From Taeniopygia guttata (taxonomy: Eukaryota; Chordata; Aves; Passeriformes; Estrildidae), in NCBI RefSeq assembly GCF_048771995.1, contig NC_133024.1, positions 88,878,501 through 88,942,500 of the forward strand: a stretch of 64,000 bases of DNA, written 5' to 3'. The notes beneath the pieces were generated by a model. It was given only the letters and a program-made list of their open reading frames with translations. It did no database searches and had not been told where the DNA came from. Below, one piece after another: positions 49,901 through 61,900 of the stretch (the stretch's first letter is position 1; every line of letters starts with the position of its first letter). The position numbers and the translations under genes were made by a program.

Positions 49901-52900
49901 CTGATTACATACTGATGTGCTGTTGCTGCTAAGCAGTGCTTACCCTAAGTCAAGGTTATGTTTTTTTTGTCTCATGGTGTGCCATTGAGGAGGTACGCAA
50001 ATAAAAGCTGGGAGGGAGCTTTGCTCGAAGTGGCCAGAAGGATTCCACACCATAGAACATCCTGCCCAGTTGATAAACTGGTGGAGTTATCTGGAAGAGG
50101 GGGCAGTAGGAGTGTGGGAATGGAGTCTGGCGTTGGTCAGCAGGTGCTGAGCATCTGTACTGTGCTCACTCGTTTTTCCTTGAGTTTTACTTTTTCATTT
50201 TAATATTATTTATTTTATGTCACTTCTGTTTCAGTTTCTAAACTGTTCTTATCTCCGCCTACAAATTTTACATGTGATTCTACTCCCCATTCTACCAGGT
50301 TACAGGATGTGAGCCAGCAGCTCTGTGGCACTTAATTGCCAGCTGGACTTAAACCACACCAGTGCTTTACAAGTTTGAGTCATGTCAGTTGCAGGCTGCT
50401 GTACCTGTTACATGCTTTGAGGTTTAAACTCTTATATTCATTGATCAATAGATGAGGGGAAATATCGGTATTGTGACTAGCTAGAGAGATTTAATGCAAA
50501 TTCAAACAAAAGTGAAAATATAGTACAGCATTGAAAAGAACTGTTGTGCATGATATTGTCCTGAATTTTGTTTCTTCCATATTCTACTCTGGGTGAGAAA
50601 ACCTACATGATTGTTAATAAGTTCTATTATCCTAAAACCAGGTCTTTTCAGAATATATTGTATGTATGTGTGGCTTTTTGTTTCATGGCTGTAAAGATAT
50701 ATTTAAGGTGTTTGCAGCAGTAATCTTTGTTGTTGAAGTCTTTTATCATTTTGACTAGACGTTTGGAGCACTAGAATATTATCCCAGTGTTTGATAGATC
50801 AGTTTTACTGAGAACTTTACTTATTGACTAATCTGAAGTGGCCTTAAATGTATTTCTCTTATTCAGCTATTTTGCCCAAAGGGTACTGAAAGAGACTCCA
50901 TGATAAATAACTCTTTTTAAATGCTGTCAAACCTGATGAGCAATGAGTGTGGTAAAACACTGGAAGAGTGTATTTGTTGCCACTGCTTCTAGCTAGATTT
51001 CTAGTGCTCAAATTAAGGAAAGCACATACTTTAACCATCTACCTCACTTGAAAGAAGTGTTTTATTATATTCAAAGATAAATTTTTGAAAATTTTCTGAT
51101 CCTAAGGAAAGCTGCTTCTTGTTGTAGGACTAAATGCTCCACACTTAAATCTCGGGTGAACTTGATGCAAACTTAGTCCAGTTAAGACACTTGCTTAACT
51201 AACCAGAAAGAATAAAACATATAGTAATATGCAGGATATCTGCATATCTTCACAACACAGTACTAGATGTCCTTCTAATCCTTAAATTGGCTACGGTGAT
51301 TGAGTTTTTTTGGATGAGATTCTGAGATGATGTATGAAAACATGTATGTCTTGCAGTCATGATATGAACTTAGAAATTTGCTGTTCAGGAATTTTATCCT
51401 ACACGTACTTTCTGCAGGCTCAGAGAATTTACTGAGATCTAAAAATCTGGGCAAAAAGAATTAGTCTACAAGAGTGTGCCGGTGGTGGGTTTGAGTTACT
51501 GTATAGCTCTGTTGTATAAATGCCTGAAATTATCAGATTGTAAACAAAAGTGGGGCAAAGACTGAAGAGGTAAAACTTTGAAAAAATACATGTTTCAGTC
51601 ATTACTTGGGATTTTGCTGTTAACTTTATGTTATGCTGCTCTTAAGGTACTGGATGATTAAGTAAAAAGCAATGAAAACTGCTTTTAATAATTAGACTTA
51701 TTTTAGTGTTATAGTTGTCTCAGAGGATCAAAGGACATGTCTGAAAACCTGTCTCTTATGTCCTTTTCTCCTCTCGCAATGATAAGTTAAATTGTATGAC
51801 CAGAAAAATCAGTGCTTTCCAGGAACTAGGTACAACTTTTGTTTCTAGCTGGATATTTAGTTTTCCTCTGGTTACACTGTGCCACAGACTTAACAAAATT
51901 ATTTTTTTAATGAAAAGTACTGCAAGCTTTTGAGACCCTCCAGATACTGACTAAATTAAATCTAGAGAACAGATAATAGGCTGTTAGCAAATAGGCTGAG
52001 GTCCTAAATCAGTCATTTTGTTCTTAGAGACAGCTGTTGTGGCTATTGATGTGCTTACGAGGTAATTCTTAAAAATAATTCACAGATTTCTTAGCCCTTT
52101 ATCTCCAAATTCACCTTCTCAAAACAACACTAAACCTAAACAAGCAGAACCCTAACCAAACCATACCTGATGTTTAAATTGCTATATCTTTTGCTTCCAT
52201 TCTGTCATAATAAACTCAAATACTTATTTCCAAAGCTGTCTTGCAACCATATATTTTATCTACAGTTTGCTCTAGACTTTACTTTGACCTTTAACCTTTG
52301 CACTGAGTGTGCACTGTTCTCAGTACTAGTGGAAGGAATAACTTATGTTGAAGACAAGAAGACACAAAACTAAGTAATACAACTGATGGTGATATTTCCA
52401 TGCTGCAAAAGCTAGTTAAATAGGCTGAAAGCAATGCTTTTTGTTGTTTGATAGTCGAACTAAGAATTACTTTTGTAACAATCAAAGTTTCAGCAACAGC
52501 TACTGTTGTAAATTTATTATTAGCCAATAAAAAGCTCAGCTATCCCATAAGTAATCTGAAATGAGTTCTGTTCAGTTGCTTGGACAGGTTGTTGTCCACA
52601 GCTTCACTTTTTTAGGCCTGAAGTTTGCTTGTTTACCTCTGTTTGTCACCTTTGTCACTCTTCTCTGCAGCTGTCTCTTATTTGACATGAGGGCTTAATT
52701 AAACAATCTTTTTAATAATATAAAGCTGCAGCCATGTTTTGTTTTAATGCTTGAATTCCAAAAGCGGTAAAATAGTGTGTAAGTTTTGCTGTTCTGTCCT
52801 TACATCCTGTAAGTTTGATTTTTGTTTCCTGTCTATCAACAGTATGGAAAATATGTAGGCCCTTAGAATTAATTTGGTTCCTTAATAATATGGGTTAATA

Positions 52901-55900
52901 TTATTTCCTGTTCTGAAATTATTCTGTTTTAATGGTTTGTTCAATTTCTGTTAAAAAGCTGAGAAGACCACAGTGCCAGAGGATGATGTTCCATCTGATG
53001 AGGTTGTAATAGTTTATGAGTTGACACCTACTCCTGAACAGAGAGCTCTTGCTGACTTCCTCAAACTCCCTTCAACATTCTTCTGTTACAAGAATAAGCC
53101 TGGATATGTGAGTGATGAGGATGATGGTAAGGAATGCCAAAATTTATGTTTGTACTGCCCTTTTGTGGGGAAAGGATGTAATACATTGCACTGGTGCAGC
53201 CCCACCTTGAGCACTGTGTGCAGTTTTGGGTCCCTCTGTGTAATAAGTATATCAGACTGTTGGAGGGTGACCAAGGTGAACAGCCTTGGGTGCCAGACTC
53301 AGGGGGAGTGGCTGAGGTCACTTGGTTTGTTCAGCTGGGAGAAGGCAAGGCTAGGGGGTGATGGCATCACAGTCCAAAACTTCCTCAAGGGTATCAGTGG
53401 AGGAGGAGGTGCTGATCTCTTCTTTCTTCTGCTCGACTATAGGACACAAGGAAATGGAGTAAAGCTGTCAGGGAGATTCAGATTAGGAAAAGGCTTTTCT
53501 TTAAGAGGGTGGTCAGGCCCTGGAACAAGCTCCCCAGGACAGCAGTTAGAGCAACACACCCCTCAGAGGCTAAGCAACGTGTGGGTAATGCACATGGCTT
53601 GGTTTTAGGTAGCCCTGCAGGGAGCTGCAGTTGGTGATCCTTATGGGTCCCTTCCAACCTGAGATACTCAGTTAGCACTGTTAGAACCATTAGACACTGA
53701 AATATTTTCGTGTGGGCCAATGGGAAGTAATCCTGTCAGTGTCCTTTTGGCCAAAGATGTACACTCAAGTCTTAAGATTCCCGAAGTGCTATACTAATAA
53801 GTTATTTTTCTTCTAAAGCCAATTCCTAATACTATTAGTAAGCTTACTTTGTCAAACCTTACTGCATGTAGTTAAGATTGATTTATTCAGCAGCTAATAC
53901 TTTAAATGGAAATTCTGAAACGTTGTATTCAGCAGAAAATGGGAGAAGATGAGCCCCCTTCCACAAGTACCTGAGCTAGCAAGTTTTTCTGTAAAAAATC
54001 TTCAGTCTCCTTTCCTAAATCTGTTTAGTGGTCATCTTAATAAAATCACTCAGTAAGAAATATGTTTCCTAAAAACAAAACCTCTGCCATGTATCTGTAG
54101 CAATCTAGGCTGGGAAAGTGTTAACAGCACTCTGGAGCACATGTAAACAAATCAAGAAGTGACAGCTTACTTGTTGACTTGTGTAACTCTTAAAATATAA
54201 GCAAAAATTACATATGCCTGCTAGCCTTGTGAGTTGAAAGGGCCTAGCAGACTTCTCTGACCTAGAGTGTGCCTGAGGACTTACTCTTTTTTTTTTTCTT
54301 TTTGCTTAAGATGAAGACTATGAAACAGCTGTTAAAAAACTTAATGGAATACTCTATCCCAGTGATTCAAAAGAGAAAAAGAAAGGGCAAGGTCCCGTAA
54401 AAGGTATGTCTTAAGAAATTTTAATTATTGTGCTTCATGTACTGCAACGTAAACTCTGAATCTGAAGGACACATGGGCAGAGGTTAATTTTATGTTTCCT
54501 GGGATGGTTTTTAGAAGTAGAGATGCTGGGTGCAGAAAATCTGCATCTCAATGTACAGAGTTAAGCCCAGTATGCTAATGTAGGTCTCATATTAAGTCAA
54601 AGAGAGAAACTGAAAGGCAGAAGCCTGGGAATCTGTTGGAAAAGAATGTAAATAAGAGGTTTTATCTCCTTGTTGTTCACATTGTTTATAGTTAAGTTGT
54701 ATCACTGTGCGTCAAGCACTCTGCACCAATCATTTGGGTTGTTTTTACTTCAGGACCAATGGATTTGGCCTGGACAAAGCTCTGTATAAAGAGCGATGCA
54801 TTTTGAAATAAATCGGAGTTTCACTTTCTTGGCCTTCTGAGAAAGTGAAACTTCCTGCCTCCTCTCCTGCCTTAACAGCGTCATGCTAAATTGCTAGTTA
54901 GCAGTAAAGGGGTACCTGCAAGAGAAATGTACATTCCAGGTGATCTCTAAACAAGAACATCAAAATCTCTTCCTATCTTGAGGTACTTCTGGGAATGAAA
55001 AAATCACCTTGGCATGATAATGCTCAAGAGAAGGTTGTCTAAGTCTTTGAATACTTGCTACTTCTGCAGTTATTCAATTGAGGCTTGTGAGTTAATCTGA
55101 AAAAATGCTATTTGGTGTCTATACTAAAAATACAGGTGTAGGCAACCTGTTTATGTGTGTCTGACTGTGTCTCAGACTTCAGTGTTGCATAACTTGAAGT
55201 CTGGGTAGGTACTTCTAGAAGTAAAGTTTGGGGTTTTTTTGAGGATAAGTGCTGAAATATGAGGAGATACTGAAGGAACTTAGTAGTAGTGGCAGCTGCA
55301 TGATGAAATTCTTCATCATTGCATGGAAATTCCCTTATAGCAGTAAAAAAACCACAGATGATGTATTTTCAATTCTAGTCACCCCAGGTTAGGTTAGTCT
55401 TCACTTCTACTATTTAAACAGTAATACTGTCTGTGAAACTCAAGAAGTCTGTCTTCAAGTTGATCTTGCTATTATGAGGTTAACTTAAATGTCAGGGCTA
55501 AAAATTATTTCAGTTTGTAGTTGCCTTCACAGCTATTTTTCATTAATTCTTTACAGCAGGCCTTGCAAGAAAAAGTGAATTCAACACTGAAAGAGAATGT
55601 GCTGCTACTTTGGAAAAGAAACCAGCTCCTGAGGAAAAAGATGAAACAAAAGTTCTGCATGTTCCTTTTACATCTGTTTGTGGTGTCAGTACTGATGCTG
55701 AAGGCAACAGTCTAAAAGACTTAAAGTCAGAAGCTAAAATTCAAGAAATGAAAGTAAGACCTAAATCTTTCATTAACTTCTTGTTATTAGACTTGTACAA
55801 TTACTTTATATATGTGTAAGACAGTACAGCTTTAGAACTAAAACATCCAGTGCAGAAAAGTTATTTTAGTGTTTTTGTAGCTGTGCCTCAAGTGTGTGCC

Positions 55901-58900
55901 AACACAGGAGATTTGATTTCAGGAAATAATAGTATTTGTTTGAAAACAGACTGCTTCAAAGATACTTCAGCCTCTTGTCAAGTTAATATCCTTATGTGTT
56001 AACTGTAATGAAAAACTTCAGAAAGCTTACAGCAACTTTTCTTGGTGTTGTTTATTTTTTTTATAAGGACTGTTCTTAGACTCCTGGGGAGGAGGTTTGA
56101 ATTCAAGGTCTTCTAACTTACTTACCTATTACATTACTTTTTTGATTAATTGCAGGAGAATGAAGTTGTAAGCTCAAGTGACGTAGTGTGTACCAGTAAG
56201 GAAGAAATAACTGCTCCATCAAAAGATGAAGTGACAGTATGTGTCCAATCAGGTTCCAGCAGTGAAGAATCACATTCCACCATAGAAACTGTGCAAGTAT
56301 CACAGACCTCATCACGAGCTGAAGACAAACCTGTAGATTTGTCAACTAAAAAGAGCGATTCAGAGGGTTCAGAGTCAACACAAGGTAAGGTCAGGGGTAT
56401 ACTCTGAGGTTTTTTTGTAGGAAACTATGCTTTTCTATGGATCAGTTTGCCTAGCATAGTTGCTGTTGTGGGCAGTAGTAGTACCAATATTGTAATTAGA
56501 AACACAGGTACCAGTCTGGTAAAAATGTGCATATATCAAATTTTGAGTTGAATTTTGCTACAGCAAAACAGTGCTAGTGTCTATTGTGTAATTTAAATAG
56601 AATGTACTTTCATTAGTTTACTGTTAAATACCACATGAGCTCTGTGGATCTGCATATAAGTAGTATGCTGAAACTCAGAGTCTTGAGCCCTTTTTTCAAA
56701 CTATAATATATGGTCATTATGACAAGTGTCATTCAAACTTTAAATTTACTGGGAGGAAACAACGCTGTAGACAGTTCTCTTGTTTATTCTTGTGACTATG
56801 TAAATGCATTTTCTTTAAGAAAGTAGAGAAAAATCTTTGACTTTCTCATTTTTATTTGATAGAAAACAGAATCATCTCATTTGGTTTTGGCAATACTGCA
56901 GGCCTGTCATTTGCAGATCTGGCATCCAAAAGTTCTGAAGACTTTGCTTTTGGCTCGAAAGGTGAGTTCAGCTAGTCTCTGAGACAAACCTCAGCTGGAC
57001 TTTTGCTTCATATAATATACCTTTTGTGCACAAAATTTCTGCTGATCATTAGAAACAACAATTTTTTGCAAGTTTTTGTCAGGAAGGAGGAAAAACTACA
57101 CCAAGTTTAAAATGTAACTCTCTTAATTGTAGATAAAAACTTCAAATGGGCAAATACAGGAGCAACTGTGTTTGGAGATACTACCCATAAAGACGAAGAT
57201 GGTAGTGATGATGAGGTAGTACATAGTGATGATATCCACTTTGAGCCAATTGTGTCCTTACCAGAGGTAAGATGACTTCTTGAATATAAAGCAACATTAA
57301 GATAAGCATTTCTGCTAACACAGCAAGCTGTAAAATGTTTTGATTAACTGGTTTTGCTTTCTGTGTTGCTGTACCTTGTTCTGCATGTTTTACATTATGT
57401 TGAAGCATGTGTTGTTTTAAATCCTAGTACATCATAGCCCTGGGGAGGTGTCTGGTGCCTCAGTTAAAATCTTCAAAAGTGATTTCTTTTTAATTTGACT
57501 GAGAGTTGGTGAGGAGTACACATAGCTCATAAAAGCTAAAGCATTTATACAGCACAGCTGAAAATCAGGAAGGGGTACTGAATAACTACTAGGCTTGTAC
57601 AACTCAGCTGTGGCTTTGTATTAGTAGATTCAGTTCTGTGAAAGCCATGCCAACTAAGAATTTTTAAGCTAGGCGAGAGATTTCTAGAATCACTAAGCAA
57701 AGTGATATACAGTTAACATCACCTGAAGGCTAAGGGAACGAACTTTTTTAGTTTGAAAAGAAATGCTTTTTCAAGAAGGAGAACCTTCAACTTTGAAGGT
57801 AGCCTTATAACTTACTGAGACTTCACACAGTTATTCATGTCTTGATTGGGTTTTAGCCTAGTAACCATTTCAGACTGTTTTGATGATATTGTCTGACCTT
57901 TCCATAAATAATAAAATTTAACTATAGATGAGTAAAATTATTGAGCAAGGCAAATAGAGTACAAAGGAACTGCATGTGGTGTCCTTCAATTTGAACAGCT
58001 TGTCTTTTGTAACATGCCTTCAACTTCTTGGAAATTTGGTGTGCCTTTGCTCATCTGTGTGTCACGTTATGACTTCTATGATGCTTTTCTTCTCTGCTTC
58101 CCTTTTGGGGTTTCACAAATAGTATTTTGTCAGATATGTCTCCAGTTCTCTCAAGTGTTGTATGTCTTTGGAGAAGTGCTAACTATAGGGAATTAGAGAC
58201 CAGTAAATGCATACATAAAGTGAGGTGGAGAGGCTGTCAGGCCAAAGTTGTGTATACTTGGTGTTTATTCTGATCAAATGCAAATATCAAACTCTTGAAT
58301 AATGTGCTAAAGATGACTCCTGGAATTGTAACAGTACTTAATCTTGACTTCTCAGTGTGCACATCATTCAGCAAACCTGAAACCTGGGGAACTTGCCAGA
58401 ACACTTGATAAAGTCTTGGAGTTTTGTTAAAAGAAAAAAAAAAAAAAACCCATGCATTAAGAAAACCCCACCAAAACCCAACAAAGCAAACCATTCCCAA
58501 AGCAAAACCACCAGACACCCACAGCAACTACATGTAGTGTGGTGAAGGGGGATTGCAGTGCTGTAATTCTCAAATAGTGGAATATGTGTCTCTTAAATAC
58601 TGAAAATGTTTTACCCATTTTGGTGTGATGAATTGGATGTTGGTGTAAAGAACACACTGAACAATTTTCCATTATAATATGTCAGAATCTTCAGAAGTAT
58701 ATGTAAGTATTTAATATATTTGTAGGTAATCACAGGTTCTCAGTCTACTGTGCTGTTTTTTAGGTGGAGGTAAAATCTGGAGAAGAAGATGAAGAAATTC
58801 TCTTCAAGGAGAGGGCAAAACTTTACAGATGGGACAGAGATGTTACTCAGTGGAAGGAGCGCGGTGTTGGGGAGATCAAAATACTCTTCCATACACAGAA

Positions 58901-61900
58901 GAAATACTATAGAATCCTAATGAGAAGAGATCAAGTTCTTAAAGTCTGTGCAAACCATGTTATCACCAAAGAAATGAACTTGGTTCCCTCTGATACATCA
59001 AACAATGCTTTCATTTGGACAGCCACAGATTATGCTGGTGAGTTTTTTCAGGTGGTCTTTGTTTTTTCTAGGTGGTCTGTAGTTTCTGTGTTTTGTTTTT
59101 CCCTGGAGATTATTACAAGATTAAACTAAACAGACCTTCTTGTATTTATTTTCAGATGGTGAAGTGAAAGTAGAGCAATTTGCAGTCAGATTTAAAAGTC
59201 AAGAAATGGCTAATTCTTTCAAGAAGATGTTTGAAGAATGCCAATTAAGCTTGTCAGAACTACAGAAGGGGCACTTGTCTTTAGCAGCAGGACTGTCAAA
59301 GGACACCAACCCTGTTGTATATTTTGAAGTTTCTGCTGATGGTGAACCTTTAGGACACATAACCATGGAGCTGTTTGCAAATATTGTACCTCGAACTGCT
59401 GAAAATTTCAGAGCCCTGTGCACAGGAGAGAAAGGATTTGGATTCAAGAACTCCCGCTTTCACAGAATAGTCACAGACTTTGTGTGTCAGGTAAGCATGA
59501 AAGGAAGACTCTTCACTGAGAGAATGAGATGCATCTTGACTAACAATGGCACTTCAAAAAATGACTTATACAGAGTAGCACATTCTTGTTGGCAGCATGG
59601 ATCCACTGTGCAGGATAGTCTCCTCTGTCCATTCCCTACAAGGAGCTGAGAAATTATGCAAGCAGCACATGGTACCCTAAGATGCTTTTCACCTGTGCCT
59701 ACCAGTGACCTCATGCTTCAGTGTTTCCTAGTCTATCATGACAGGCTGAAATAAAAAAAATAGAGGGAGGTGAAGTCCTCTTACAATGGACAAGGGGCCT
59801 GTTGTTGAACAGGAACACCAAGGAAAGTAGGCATTCCCAAAGCTACCATTCATCCTTCTCTCTGTCTCCAGAGAAGAACTTCTGTTTGCTCACCTGTTAA
59901 GAACACTTGCTTTCCAGGCTTCTCTTGGACTCTAAAGTACACTTCATATTTCAGATAATGTGCACTTTAAAACTGATATTTCAAGTATCATAGATGTTAG
60001 GTTTCAATCTAAAACAAGTCTTCTAGGTCCAATTACCATGCAGTGGCCAGCTTTCTAAACCATCAAGATTTGTGCAGAGAGCATCAGCCTCCAGTACATC
60101 TGTAACCCTAGGTAAACAGTGCTGGTTTTAAACCTCTGTGTGTATTCAGTAGCACTGGCAAATTCTTCATAAATGCTGGAGGCTTAGGAGATTGATCATA
60201 GTTCAGACAGATCTTTCTTAAAATTCTCATCAATAGTTCATTGAGTTTTGGTGACTTGGAACAGGCAAAATGAACCAACATCAGTACATGCTATGTTAAT
60301 GGTCTGCATGTCACTACATCCCCGAAGATGAGGCAGGTAAATGACTTTCTACAAGCCCAGATGTATACAGTAATACAGGAAAATAATATACAAAAGTAAT
60401 GGGAAGGACATCAGTCTCAGAGGAGAGCCGAGACTTTTAAGAAGGATGGAGCACTTCTCCTATGAGGAAAGGCTAAGAGAATTAAATTTGTTCAGCCTGG
60501 AAAAGAGAAAGGTTATAGGTGATGTAATGGTGTCATTCCAGAGCCTGAAGGGAGCCTACAAGAAAGATGGAGGGAAACATTTTACAAGACCATGTAGTCA
60601 CAGGACATGGTGGGAATGACTTCTAGCTAAAAGAGAGGAGGTTCAGACTAGATGTCAGGAGAAGGTTGTTTGCTGTGAGGGTGGTGGGACACTGGAACAA
60701 GTTGCCCAGAGACGCTGTAGATGCTTTATTCCTATCAGTATTCTAGGCCAGGCTGGATGGAGCTCTGAGCAGTCTGGTCCAAGTTCTAGGTGTCCCTGCC
60801 CATTCTGTGATAGTATATGAATAGCTTGTCACCAGAATGAATTATTAGCCTGTCTTTTGATTAGCTATCTATGTGTGTCTGAAGTATGCACTTAATGCTT
60901 CTTTTGTTAAACCTTTATGCCTTTCTGATCAACTCATTTAGGATTTAAGCTTATTTCAGGGAAATTACATTTTAGAAGGGAGCAGACTTTCTTTTAAAAT
61001 GGTTCACTGCACCATGTGTGCCTTGATAAAGTGAAATTTTGTCACATTAAATGAGTATATTTCAAGTTTGCTTTGCTTTGCCTGAACTTTCTTGAGGTAC
61101 AGTGAGAAGCTCTCCAATGAGAGCTAAGGCTGTACAGATACAATTTGCACTGTCACCTTTATGTGTATAGTCAAATTATCAGGAATCAGAAGTTTGCTGC
61201 CTTCCAGAAAGATAGAAGACACACTTACCATGCTGCTCAACAGTTACTTGGCAAAGCTGTATGGAATTACTGGTCACTGCTTTGTTAACCTTTTTCAGAT
61301 GATTCATTCTGTGCCTGCAGGGACTAAGCAAGGACAAGCCTTCAGTGAGTTGATGCAGGTCCAGGCAGCTTCCAGGGCCAAGCGATGCAGGCAGTAGGAA
61401 TGGCAGGCCTAGAGGAATGTCACCATGGGGAGCAGGAAGATAAAGTGCTGTGTTCAGAATAAGCAAGGGATACACCTTCTACTACTGCTTCCCTTACCAT
61501 GAATAAACATGCTGAAGCTGGCAAGCCCTACATCTAAGCAGATATTGATACTTGTGGAAACTAAAAATGAGTTGTTCCAAAATAAAGTCTTTACTGTAGA
61601 AAGGAAATAAAACTTTGGGTTATGTTTTGGGACTTTTCAGTTAATGCTATGTCTGTTCGTTTTTTTTAGGGAGGAGATATAACTAACCATGATGGAACAG
61701 GTGGACGGTCAATTTATGGAACAGCATTTGAAGATGAGAATTTCACAGTGAAACACACTGGTCCTGGATTGTTGTCAATGGCAAATAAGGGCAGGGATAC
61801 AAATAATTCTCAGTTCTTCATAACACTTAAAAAAGCAGAACACTTGGACTTCAAGCATGTGGTATTTGGGTTTGTGAAAGATGGAATGGATGTTGTGAAA

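Larger units (their letters stand above)
47439..52958. other. RANBP2 intron 20 (longest intron of the gene)
   Basis: About 5.5 kb. Contains the candidate cassette exon at 48331-48408 and an ERVL-type solo LTR at 49821-50361. The remainder is single-copy AT-rich sequence. Confidence 0.6.
54404..55556. other. RANBP2 intron 22
   Basis: About 1.15 kb. Holds the LTR-like segment at 54634-54877; otherwise single-copy. Confidence 0.55.
55754..58763. other. RANBP2 introns 23-26
   Basis: Introns 55754-56155, 56385-56862, 56962-57132 and 57267-58763. No mobile element recognised. An A-rich/C-rich low-complexity tract (polyA at 58433-58448, then CCAAAACCC-type runs to about 58515) lies in intron 26. 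Confidence 0.5.

Noticed and set aside
53188-53608. Open frame running from exon 21 through the CR1 piece as a possible fused protein.
   Set aside because: The GTAAGG donor at 53127 and the in-phase exon 22 give the conserved protein; the frame beyond is repeat-derived.
59990-60115. Segment starting ATCATAGATGTTAGGTTTCA that vaguely resembles an antisense CR1 end.
   Set aside because: Too diverged to separate from chance.
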